NCBI RefSeq assembly: GCF_963662255.1
Contig: NC_085067.1
Span: forward strand, 4,244,428 to 4,308,427
Direction of reading: 5' to 3'
Origin: Cinclus cinclus
Lineage: Eukaryota; Chordata; Aves; Passeriformes; Cinclidae
Length of the DNA: 64,000 nucleotides
Both the position numbers and the translations under genes were made by a program. The notes under the pieces were generated by a model that was not told the DNA's origin, made no database searches, and was given only the letters and a program-made list of their open reading frames with translations. Position 1 is the stretch's first letter; each line of letters starts with the position of its first letter. Of this stretch, positions 23,663 to 36,100 are shown in pieces.

Positions 23663-24148
23663 ATGTGGGAGAAGATGGAGACCAAGACGATCGTCTACGA
23701 CCTGGACACCTCCGGGGGGCTGATGGAGGTGAGGCCCGGGACGCGGCGAGGGGGACCGGACCGGGGAGGCAGTGGGGCTGCAAGATGGCGAGGGACCCCC
23801 CCCACCCCGGAGCCCCGTGGCCTTACAAGGAAGTGCGGAGGGACGGAGGCAGCTCGCCCGGCCCCCGGAGAGGCCCTGCCGGACACGGGGCGGGCGGGGC
23901 GGGCTCGGCCGGGGCTCTGTTTCCCCCCCCCCCGATCCCCTCTCGGAGGGCTCGGGGCCGCTGTCCCCCCGGCGGGCACGGGGGGAAGGGTGCTGGGTCA
24001 GGGTTCGTGCAGCCCCTCAGAGCCCACTCTGTCTGTGTGTGCATGTGCAGCAAATCCAGGCCCTCCTGGCTCCCCCCAAGAGCGAAGATGGGGAGAAGAA
24101 GAGCAGGAGGCTCGAGAAGGAGCCCAGGCGAAGTGGCAGGGCCACTAA
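23659..24148 (+). other. PHF12: Overlapping out-of-frame uORF of PHF12
   Basis: ATG at 23659 lies four bases upstream of the annotated ATG (23663) in atgaATG. Spliced through 23728/24051, its frame runs 55 codons to TAA at 24146-24148, overlapping the PHF12 start out of frame. A third ATG (23675, Met5 of PHF12) has the strongest Kozak context (aagATGg). The arrangement could favour leaky scanning to Met5. Translation of the uORF itself is unproven. Confidence 0.4.
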
Positions 24149-27100
24149 CCACGATAGCTGCGATAGCTGCAAGGAAGGAGGGGATCTGCTGTGCTGCGAT
24201 CACTGCCCCGCCGCTTTCCACCTCCAGTGCTGGTAAGGCTTGGCGCTCTCTCCCTCCGGATCTGCCCAGAGCACCTTTCCTCCGGCCGCTCCCGCTTCCC
24301 GTTAGGTCCCGGGGAGGGGGGGGACGTGGGGCCGGCTGGAGCAGACGGGAACAAAAAGGAGGTGAAAACCCCACTCGGGTCTATCCTTCCTGAGAGTAAT
24401 CCACGGTGGCGGAGGTGAACCCTCCTCTGGCTGCTTTCTGGAGGGTTGGGGGTCCACCCTTCTCCTTTCTTTTTGTGCTGAGCAGCGGGCGAGGGGCCTG
24501 GAGGAGGAGCGAGGCCCCTGGCTGCGCGGCCTGGCTGCCTTGGCGCTGCCCCTGCCCGGCCTTCCGCTCCCCCCCCTCCCCCCCCCGCAGCGGGAAACTT
24601 CCCCACCTCACCCCTCTCCAAGGGTGTCTGGTTTGGGGGAAACCCTCCGGAGGGCCCTGGCTGGAGAGGAGGAAGCCCTGGTGGCGTCTCTGCACCAGGC
24701 CTGACGTTCCCAGCGCTTCCGTGCTGCTGCAGCTGCTGGGAATAATGGAGGTTGCTGTCTCTGTGTCTCCCTGCCTCACTGTTTACAATATGGCGACCTT
24801 CCTTTAAATTATATTTTTATTCTCAGCGCCATTTTGGCTGCATATATGACTTCCAAACCCTCGCAGCACTCCTTACAGTATCTCAAACGTGAAAATACCT
24901 TCCCCGTGGAAATCCAGGCCTCCAGACTTTAATGTTGGCCGGGTTTATTCCTTTCCCTCCTTTTTTCTCTTCTTCCTTGCTCTTCCAACCTGCTTGTCTC
25001 ATCCGTGGGGGTGTCTGCTGTGAACTGGGGGGCTGTCAGGTGCTCTTGCTGGGAGTTGTGTGGCTTTGTTGATGAAGGCAGAGCTTTCTGCATGCAGATC
25101 TGGCTGCCGGCTGGGAATCGAGGTGCATGTGGAAGCGGTGGCAGAGCTCGAGGTGCTGGAGGATGCAGCAGAATGGGCTCTTGCTGCCTTCCCTCACAGC
25201 TTCCCAAGCTCTCCCGGCACAAAGCAACACCATGCCAAAAGCGCCTCAACTTTCCGCCCCAAAGTTTTTCATTTTTCTGCACCCGGAGCTTGGATGCATC
25301 CAAGGCCGCTTTGCCGAAATCCCCCCTTTCAACAGTTGACACAGGCGGGCGGTTTGTGTTAAATTAGCACAGCCAGAGTGGATAATGGAGTGGAGGAGGG
25401 AGTGGGGCAAGTCAAACAGCTGGAGTTTGGGAGTACAGAGTATTCTTCCTTAGGGGAGATTTTTTAACCACATTCCTTTCTCTCTTTCGTGCTTTGGAGC
25501 TTTGTTTGCCACCCTGTTACAGCTGTCTCTGCGCTTTTTTCCCTCCCTCTGTTGTTTTTTGGTTTGTTTTTTTTTTTTCCTGATTTTCATTTGCTTGCTG
25601 GCTATTCTGCATTTCTATGCTAATTGAGGGTCTCAGAACACTTACTGAACTGGTTGCTGATAGCAGGGAAGCTGAGTGTGTGGTCACAGTTCTGTAGGGA
25701 GTGTCCCGTTAGCAGCGTGTAGCCAGGCAAACCCGACAATGCTGTAGCATGCAGCCATGACATCATCCCTCCTACCCTGAGGAAGTGCTACTGGTGGTAG
25801 TGCAGATCCTCTAATATTTACTAGGAGGGTAGTAATTATAATTATTTTTCATCCAATGTCCTTGATGAGCTTTAATTTAAGGGTGGTTTTTTCCTTCTGC
25901 TGGGCATAGTTGCTTTCGGATGCAGCTGAACACATCCTGAGCGTCCTCTTAGCGAGGCTGGAGCAATAGCTAAAACTTCACATTTTGGAGTGGAAGAGCT
26001 GTGCCTAAGGCTGTAGAGTGTCCTGGTTGACACTAAATCCTAGTCAAGTCTGACCATAAATGAGACCACTTCGTGCATGCTTAATTTCACGGCTTAATTT
26101 AGTGATGGTTTTGTACTTAGAGTGTGGGAAACAACCTGGTAAATCAGACACCTGTAAAGCTTTCACTGTACCTGAGTTAGTTGCATTATACTTGTGTAAA
26201 AATTTTATATGAAAATATTATATAAAATATATGTATCTTTGGCTAACTGGTCACTCTTCAGAATAGAAATGAAAGAGCAATTCTAAATAGTCTCTTTCGC
26301 TCCATTTGTTGCTTCTGGGGTTTCTCAAGTGATCCCTTTGACGGTAGCCCAGACTCTGCTGTGGGAGGTGCCAAAGTGTGTAAAGGCTTTGTCTGAAGGC
26401 CTCCAGCTTGGGCCTGGTTCAGCCTCCTTCCTCCTGGACCTTTGTTGGATGCTTGGCTACGGCCTTCAGGTGACCTAGGTTGTCTCAAAGGGATGCTCAG
26501 GTTTTGTTTTTGTGCGTCTTCCCTTTACCTCCTACATTTTGCTTAAAGTAAACTTCCGTTCTGTATATAAACTTGGGCATAAAGGCAGCACTTGCAATTT
26601 CCTTTCTGCCTCCCTTTTTTATTTAAAGAATAGTAGCTGTAATGCAAGGCTTGATTTAAGTTACTTGAATAGCACTGCTGGGGCACTCTAACTGATTTGT
26701 GTCGACAGCTTACCTGTTCTCTGAATATTTATTGTGAGCTTTAGTACCAGGTTGAATTTATTATCAGTATAGCATTAAAAAAAATTATGAGGTAGCTTAT
26801 AATTGGTCTAGGGTTTGTGATCAGTTGATTGCAGCTGTATGGGAGAGGCCATATTATAAAAGAAAAGGACTTTCAGGGGTGTGATTGGCACAAGTCATGC
26901 AGTCAGCTGGAGACAAACCCAGCTCAGCTTCCCAGGAATTTGAGTTGCTCCTTCCTGTGTAGAGAAGGTTCTCCTGTATCAAGTTATTTAAGCCTGTAAT
27001 GAGAAAGTTGGCTTTGCTAGGTAAGTGTGTGACCCTCAAACTTCAGCAGTTTGCCTTCACTTCAGTTTAGCACTTAAACCCCTTGTCCTCTGCTGAAAAC

Positions 27101-30100
27101 AGAAGGTACTTGGCCAAAACTCCCGAAACTTTCCGAGTCTGATAGTATTACACATCTGAGGTGGTAAATAACAAGTTTTGTTGGCATACCGTGGAACGAC
27201 TGCTCTCCTGAATTAATGTGGGTGGAAGTGACTTCCCAATTCATCTGTTGGGGTGTCACTTCTTCCCACAACTCCCTTTTGAAGTCACTAGTTAAGTGTA
27301 AAGCTGCTATGGGTGCTCTGAGAGGCCCTGGGTTTGGAGGATTCCAGCCTGGCTGCAGATAAACTGGCCTGGTGGAAGGGATACAAGGGAAGTGTGAAAT
27401 CCCTGCCAGATACTTAGTTTCAACATACTTGGATTAATATCACAGTCAGGTGATTCTCTTCAGGTTTGAATTTACAGAGAGAGGTTTTTTTGAGTCCCTA
27501 GTAAATCTTGAAAACAGGACGTGGGATTTTTAGTGCTCAAGTTGGTGTTTGGTTCTGCTGTTTGCCCATAGTCTGCTGCTTTGGGTGACAGTGCAGAGTG
27601 CATTTCCATTCTGATGTTCTGCCTTAGCCCAGGCCCCCAGGGATGGTGTGCACTCCTTCTTTACATGATTGAAAACCAATTTTCCAGTGCTACTTCTATT
27701 CTTTCCCATTTATATCCTCCTCCTGGCAATGTGATTGTTAGAATTCCCTGTGTTTTCTTGGGCTTGTAGTGAACTTGATTCACATCGAAGCGGGTTTGTA
27801 AAGTGACTGATGTTGCAAATTCATTATGAAGGATTAGAAAGATCCCCGGGAGAGGAAAAGTTTAGTTAACAAGCTGGGGGAGGGGAGTGACAACAGGAGA
27901 GAGAACCAACAGAGAACAGTTTTGTGTTTGTTTTTTTCTCTCTCTTTTTTTTTTTTTTTTTTAAAGTCTCCCTGCCCGAGTTTCTGGTTGGAGGAGTCCA
28001 AAAGCACAAACCTCACTGAATGCTCTGGTTCAAGTCCCCCTTGTAAAATCTCCTGCCGCTGGCTGTGCAGCTCTGCTGGCATGGCAGAGTGACCTCAGTC
28101 CCTTAAAGCTGACCAGTTTTGTGGCACTGCCAAGCAGAAAGGCTCCTCGTAGCTGGGCTTCCTCACTTCTGTGCTGGGAGAAGTGTATTGTGTCCTTACC
28201 AGGGTCTGCTACCTCCATGAAACTTTTTGCAACACTTTCTTGTGTTAATATTTGCAGTGTTTGGCTCATTTCCTCTCTGATTTGGCAGTCTTCATCCAAG
28301 TGCTGATGTTGAAGAACAGGAGTAGCAGAGCTGCAAAGTGCAGCAGAGGAAGCTGAACTAGATTTTTGGTATTTTCTTTGAGTCACATTGTTTTAGTGCT
28401 TCGAACAAAGAATGGAAAAAAGTTGTGTCTGGCTGGTAGGACATCGATAACTCTTTCCTCACTTTTTTCAGTCTAAAATGCCCTGCTTTATCTTTGGCAT
28501 TTCTTCTAGCTTTGGGTTTCTACATGAATATGCAGTCTGTGAAGGGAGCAAAACAATGGCCAGTCTATTGTCTCAGGTAATCCTTCCCTTAATGGTCATC
28601 TTGGGCTGCTTCAGGTGGTTCAGGTGAATATTAGAGTGGTCTGAGGCATGTCCTGCTGCAAGGAGTAGCAGGATGTCCAGGAAGGTGCTGGAGAGGCAAC
28701 CTTCCTACGTAATAGTGGCTAGGAGCAGGGTTTCAGTGCATCAAATTACATCACAGCTTCAAAGAAGCTTGTATCTTTTAAGTACAGGAAGTTTTTATTA
28801 TGAGGCTTTCTGTTTGTTTGGGTTTTTTTGACAGTAAATGACTGGCAAACTCCTACTTTAATGTTTATGTAATTGCATATTGAAGGTCAGAGTAAGCTGT
28901 TCTGTTCCCAGCTTTTAAATGTATCTGTCTTTACTGATACTTTGTTAAAACAGTATTGATTTAAGTATGTGCTTTTAAAAAAAAGCCCAACTTTTGTTTT
29001 TATGTATCTCTGGTTCTGATATTTTGGGAGCCTTGGGGCCAGCCTAGGCTAGATCCTGAGGCAGGAGGAAGTGATTGCCCTGACTGGGTTTCTGGCAGCA
29101 GAGGGTCACTGCGTGTGCGCCTGCAGATGTGGTAACATGATCAGTCTTGGCAGCTCTGCTCAGCAAAGTTGTACCAGTGAGATTTTTCACTCTCCTTATT
29201 TTGTCCTAAATCTCTCCCTGCAAAGGCAGATTAGGTCAGCCTAAATCTATGGACTTCAGTTGAGAGCTTCAGCAAATCATTCACAGTAAGAATTTGATGA
29301 ATTCGTGATTGGGTGACTTGCAAACCACCACTCTCACCTGTGTATGTGGATGTGTCTCGTTTTAAACTGTGTGTGAGCAGATTTTTCACTGTGGGCAAGA
29401 ACTGGGGATTTGGATTGAGCCGTGGGTCTCTGCTGCAGTTCCCAAACTCAGTGTGAAGTGATAGGAACGTGGCTTTGGGATTCCAAAGTCAAGGATTTGA
29501 AGTCAAGGAGGGGGATGTTTAACTACTTAACTTGGGCTTCGCCTTCAGACGTGGCTGCTGCATGGACTGGTGTTACATCAAACACCCTCATTGTTCCAAA
29601 GCTGTTTAAAATGGCACAGTGGGAGACTGTGAACAATGAAAATTCTCCGTGGTTTAGTACCTTAGCTTAGGAAAGTGCCAGTTTTATGTTGACCACGACA
29701 TGTGGAACTGGGAAGTTTTTTTTTTTGTTTTTTTTTTTGTGCTGTTGTGAGGTCCATTTTTGAATTGATTTCTCAGGAGCAGGAGGCTGCAGTGGTTTGC
29801 TTCGAGGTGGGGTTCACTGCTTTGTTCCTGCTGCTCCAGAGCTGGTCTTTCCTGGTATGTCAGCCTGCAGGCATGACTCATGGGAGCCTTTCACAACATG
29901 GAAAGGTCTTCCCAAAGGAATTCCAGCTCCTCCGGGCATTTGCAAAGGAAATTCTTAATTGGATTAGATTCATAATACTAATCTGCTAATGACTGTTTGT
30001 TATGGAGATCTTGGCACTATCTTGTAAATATATTCACCTTCTTTTAGTTGCCTTATGCCTTTTTATCACATACATGCTCAGCGTTGTTAAGATTGTACTG

Positions 30101-33100
30101 CCGCCAGCAGATCTGATAGTTGGGAATGGGGGACTACTGTGTTTATTACACAAGATCTTATAAAGCTCATAATTCTTCTCTCTCTCCATTTCACGGTGTT
30201 GTTTAGGTGGGGTAGTAAAAGGGAAGCAGTGGTAATTGCATGTCTGACATCCGGCTGTACTTCTCTTACCACGGGTGTGAAGGATACCCCAGGTGGGGAG
30301 TGCCTGTGTGCTGTTGTCAGTGACAGAATTGTGTTTTTAGTAAGAACCAGGATCAGACAGGCATTTCTCCCCACCCCCCCCCCCCCCCCCCCCCCCGAAA
30401 AAAGGGCCTTTTTGTGTCGTAGGTACTATTGTGATGGTGTAAGGAACATCTGCAGGAGAGCAGGGCTCCTGTGTATCCCTGTGTAAGACAGAGTCAAATT
30501 GAAATTTCAGTTGTAACATCGATACGGAAACACTTTTTCAACACTAACATAAATTCTTCCGTTTATTGACCCACAAGAGTGGATGTTAAACTGCTTTTGT
30601 TGCTAGACTGACTCCCTGGTATGTGTCAGGTTCTTGAGTTTTTCCTGTGCTCTGCAGCCTTTCTTATTCCTTGAGTCAGTAGCAAATAGCAGGAATCTGC
30701 TGTGAAGAAAGGGAGCAGTTACTTCCAGAGTAGGAAAGAGCTGTATCTCCCAAAAGCAAATGTGACAGTCTGAATATTTAGGAAGTGCTGTCTGTTGGAA
30801 TATAAATCATGTGAGAAGGATGTACCCGTTTTGTTATTTCTTTTTTTTTTTTTTTTTTAAACCAGTCAGGAAGTTCTCTTGGACTTGTGAAAATGCAAAT
30901 GTATCTGGGGATATAACATGGCTTTGTTACAGGGGTATGAGAGAAACGAGTGTAAGCAAAAAGCATCTTGCCACGTCAGGTTACTGGCTAGACTTGTGAT
31001 TTTTTGTGACACAGATTGTCAGAGCTGGCTTTTCCTTCCTATAGTAATTGATTTGTGCTGTCTCCAGCTCCACTGCTCACTAGATGTCTGCCCAGCTTCC
31101 TCGAAGGAACACTGCAGTATCCAGTAACTCTGTAAGCTGAGTAAAAATAGTGTTGTGGCTTCCCTTTAATAAAGGGGTTGACAGATACCAGTTGTAATGC
31201 AGTCACATACCTTTTCAGGGTATGGAGTAAATGCTCCCTGTAGCCAAGAATGAAGGGGGGAAGAGAAAAAAAAAAAAAAAAAGTTGTATAAATCATTCTT
31301 CCTGTTGGTGTATCAGATCTTGAGCACAAAAGGCAAAGAGCATCTCCACCAGCTGGGGGGAATCGAGTGCCTGAACCCAACTCTAACCCATTTCTGCTGA
31401 CGTCTGCTCTGCACGATCTCTCCAAGCAAACTAGATGGAGCTGGAGATTACTGACTTTGAACCCTGCAGAAAGCACTGGCCTGAGGATACAATTTAGCAG
31501 GCTGAAAACCCCATGCTGAATTTCTGGCAAGCACTAGTGATTGGTGTGAAACACCTGCCTGTACAGCCTCTGACTTTGAGCATGGCATCATGTGAACTTC
31601 CCAGTGATCTCTGTCTAGAATAGCAACAGGAGCAAGATATGAAGGTGATCTGGAAAAGGCAGAAAAGAATGAATACCCTGCTCTAAGGGTTTTGTGGGTT
31701 TTTTTGTTTGGTTTGGGTGTTTGTGGGGTTTTTTTTTGTTTGTTTGGGGTTTTTTTTTTGTGTGTGTGTGCGGCTATTTCTGTCTCTGCTCTTTTTTCTC
31801 TCTTCCCCAGCACTCTTGGGAAAGCCTAGTCTGCATGTAGATGTCAGAATTACACTTCACTTGTGCCTGTGTGAAGACAAATTCATGATTTTGCTTTTAT
31901 GGGTCTGCCCTTCATCCTCTTCTGATGTGCTGCTTTCCTTTTTTCCACCTTATTGCAGCTGTCCTTTCACCCCTGTCTCCTTTGAACATGTTCAGTATGG
32001 CTGGGGCTGAATGTGTTCACTTCTCAGAAACCTCTCAGACCTGTGTTTTGATTATTTTTTTTCCCACCAGAGATGTCTCTTCATTTATTGTTCTTTAAAG
32101 ACAAAATTGGATGAAGTGATTCTCACCAGGGCTGTGTTGTTCCTCAGCCTCCTTTCTTTTCCCTTATGCTGCCCTATGTGTCATCCTGCTTTGAGAAGAT
32201 GACTTCTAATCTGTTAAGAAGATGGTGCTATAAAGACCTGAACACTTAATAATGAACCTGGACATTGAATTCAGGCTATTGTTACTATTGTCTGCAGCAC
32301 AGGCATGAGTGATGCCTGGGAAAGAAACAGGAGTCAGGATGTACAAAATGTCTGAATTTCTGTGTCTGACCCACATTTTTCAAAGTCAACAATTCTTCCT
32401 ATCAATTTCCATGGTTTCTGCTTATAAATACAAAGCTGGATGGTTCCTATGCAAACATGTCTCAAATATCAGAGTTCATAACCAGTCAAACTAATTAAAA
32501 AATAATAATCAGAAGACCTCACTGCGGTTCTGGTGGTATTATACACTTTTTAATGCTAGTTTATTTTTTATATCGGTATATGTTTACCTATGTGTGGAAA
32601 TGTGATATCTTAAAAAACAATACTTCCTTTAGCTTTTTGTCAGCTGGACATGATTGAGGGTAATAACTAACAGGTTGTCTATGGAATGGTCTCTGTGGGC
32701 CAGGTTCTTTCTATAAATAGAAGTAACTAATTACATCAGGTGATCACATGTTTACATGCAGCTTATCCAGTTTATTGGACCTTCCTCCTTGTCAGGTTGG
32801 AGGCAGAAAAGTTCTGCTTTGTGCCTTGGAGTAAACTTCCTAGATTCTCCATGAACCTCAGGATTGCCTGTGCACAAGGGCACAGGGAGGAGGCAGGACC
32901 CCCAGTGAAGGCAGGAAGGGAGCTGAGGTAAGGTAGATAAATGCCTGCTTCCATGAGGTTCTCTTCACAGCATGGGAGTAGCAGGAGTTGTCTGATGGAT
33001 TCAAGTAAAGAAGTTCATTGGCAGATTCACAGAATACTAACAAAATTTATGATACACTCATTATGTGGTACCTGGTTCTTAGGAGCACGGTGGTGCTGTT

Positions 33101-36100
33101 GCCAGAGGCTGGAACTGCTGGCCAAGCCCTTGAAATGTTGAACACTGGCAGGTCCAGATGGTAGAAATAAGCACACTGAAGGAAATTTTGGGATCTGGCA
33201 TACCCAGCAGTGCTGCTACTTAGACCTTTAAGAGTTCAGGTCTTCCTCCATTCTTGTAGCATCATGTAGACAGTGTAGTGTACCTTTATTTTTCCCTTGG
33301 ATACATCTTGTTCCTCGCTGTCTGCCCATATAATGGTGTTTTAATCCTGCTTCTGTTTTCTGTCTGTTGCTGAACTCCTATTTCCAGCTCTGGACATGCT
33401 GTTGGAAATATGCATGCTAAGCAGATGCAGCGTTCCAGTTGATGGGATAATTGGTGACCTGTGAAATGGTCATTTTGCTTCCCTTCCTTGCATAGTGGCA
33501 GCCAAAAGAATCATGTCCTGACCTGTTTGATGCTGTCCAGGAGTCCTTGCTGGATGTTACTAATTTAGAACTTATGTCCATGCTCAAGACTTACACTTCA
33601 TTGTAAACAAAGTTATGCTGCCTGCTGTCAAGCTTTTTTCACAAGTTTCCTCAGGAGTTGTTGCACCACAGGTAGAAGTATAGTGGATGGTGCTCTGTGG
33701 TTAATGTGAGTTGTGCTGCTGGCTTAAAATAGGTATAATTTATAAACAATGTAAGCCTAATTGAGGCCAGAAAGTTGCTGAAACTGTTAGCTTTAATGTG
33801 ATCAGGTCATGCTTAGAGGTCTATAAAGAACAAAAGTTTTGCTAGGCTTATCTAAAGTTTGGTGGTCTCTTCACTGGTGCTTGAGAAATCTTTGGCTTTT
33901 TCAGAAAGGTTGTTCTTGTACAGGTGAGTGTCACAATTTGTCCATGTTAATGAGCAGAACTTGGAGACTTCACTGAATAATTTGAGAAATAACAGTGGAG
34001 AAGAGGAGGGAGCCAGTAGTTTTACCTCTGAGGTAATTGAAATCTGCCTTCTGTCTTCAGAAGCTTTGTGTTGATGCAAGAGTAAAAGAGGAAGATAAGG
34101 GAGTTGCAATGGGGAGGAACTTGCTGCAGGCTGCAGCTGTTGGCTTGTTTGGTGTGGTTTTATTCTGTCCAAGGTAGAGGCTCAGGGTTCCAGGTGTCTT
34201 CCTCCAGCCAGGTTTGGGAGCAGCTGTGAGCAGAAGTGTATAACTTGGGCACGGTAAAAATGTTCCAAAAAGCTGAATTTGTAAATGATGCAACTTTCCC
34301 TATTTCTCAATGGGGCTCTTGTAATGCCCTGACAGTGAGGTTGGTTTCCTGGTTTATTTTAGCTGCCATTGAGGCCCTGCTGTAGGAAGCCAGGGAGCCT
34401 TGTTCTTTATGAAGCTGGTAGAACAGCTGTAGCTCTATCCATCATAGGGATAAATAGGAGACCCATAGAAAAGCCAAAAGCCTTCTTCCCTTATCTGGCA
34501 AACATATCTAGCATCCTTCATTATCATCCTGTCATTGAGTCTTGGTCAGTTAATTAAGTTTCCTGAGAAGGAAAAGATGTGTTTGCCTGCATTTATTCAC
34601 GGTGTTAATATTTTTTCCTCCGCACAGAAAAATAATATTTAAGTCCAATTGTTAAAAACAACTGACGTGAAAGACAAGTTATTGAAGAAAGCTTCACCAG
34701 GCACTGGTTTGTTTTCCTGCCACCATTATCCCAGTTGGTAGCTGGCTGTATCCTGGTGGGTCCAAAAGTAGTGTCAACGTGCCTTTGACGCAAGATGGTC
34801 AGGAATGCAGTGTGTAAATAACCTCAGGTCTGCTTATAACTGGTTCCTTTGAGAGCTACAGCCCAGTTTGTATTGGAAAAGGTGCCATTCCTTGGAGCAC
34901 TTGTTTATCTATTTATTGAGGTCAGCAAAGTGAGGAGTAATTACAGGATTTAGACTTGACAACAGGCTTCTGATGTATGAGAGCCCCAGAGTGTGAAATT
35001 GAAAAGCTAAGTGGCTTCATGCTATTGTTTGCTTGATAAAAACTCCTAATATGCTCTTGAAGATTTTTTTTTTATTTTGTCATAGCCATTTAAGTTTTAT
35101 TTAAGGGATAGAGCATTGTGTTCTGACCATGGCAGAGCAGTGCTTGACAACACACCAGATAGGAATTTCAGGAGATAGTTAACTTTTTCAGAAAAAGCCA
35201 TGAGACAGATATTATATAGCAAGTGATTTCATAGTCAGTGTAGTGGCTTTTTACTAGGCAGTGATAAATATCTCCTTTAATTTTCAAAGGCTTTGTATGA
35301 ACGAGTTAGTCTTCTAGGTATTTTTAAGTCAGCCTGTGTTTTTCAGAGGTGTCTTTGTCTTAAATGCTGAAACACATTCTACTAGGCAGGTTTGATTTGG
35401 GTCACACCAAACCCCCCAGGTAAACAGCAGAGGCCACCATTCTTGTCTGTGATGACAGAAGGGGAAACTTTCTGAAATGAAAGGTTAGTGAAATTGTACT
35501 GAAAAGCACAACTGACTGGTGTGTAGTTGAAAGGAGATGTGTTGTAACTGAAGATAAAGTGGGAGCTGTACAGTTCCAGGTCCTGTTGGCAGCAAACACT
35601 GGTGGCTGGAGCTGTGCATGCTAATGAACCAATGAAAGGGAGAAAAGGGCCGTGGTGCTCCTGCCAAAGTGCTAATTCTTACCTTGCTTATGAAGATCAA
35701 GTATCTTGCTCAGATTTAAAAATCAGTTTCTTTTATGCTTACAGTAAAAGGTTGAAGAATGTGGTCATACCTAGTCAATTAAAACAGCATTCTGTAGCGC
35801 TTCCCTGGCTTTCTGCTGAGACCCAGGCAATGCTCTCTGCTTGCTGCGAGGCCAGCAGTGCAGGAGCAGCCTTCATCAGTCTTTGTTAGCATGGTGAGCT
35901 GCCTTGATGAACAGTTCATTAACCAGAAGAGGCAGAATCAGTCTTTTAATACACTTGCTATCGCAGCTAGGCCCTGACAGTGAGCAGAAAACCTCAGGAG
36001 GCTTGTCTGAGCGCTAAAACCTTTCTGCTGCTCTGAAACTAATCTTTCCCCCTCCTTCCACAGGCCTTCGAGTAGCAGCATTCATTAAAATGCTTCTTTA

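Noticed and set aside
22088..23783. Long frames on both strands (344 codons plus, 254 codons minus) over the SEZ6 3' UTR and PHF12 CpG island
   Set aside because: GC-rich sequence has few stop codons. Products are low-complexity Arg/Pro/Gly/Ala with no homology, and the frames cross known UTR and promoter features.
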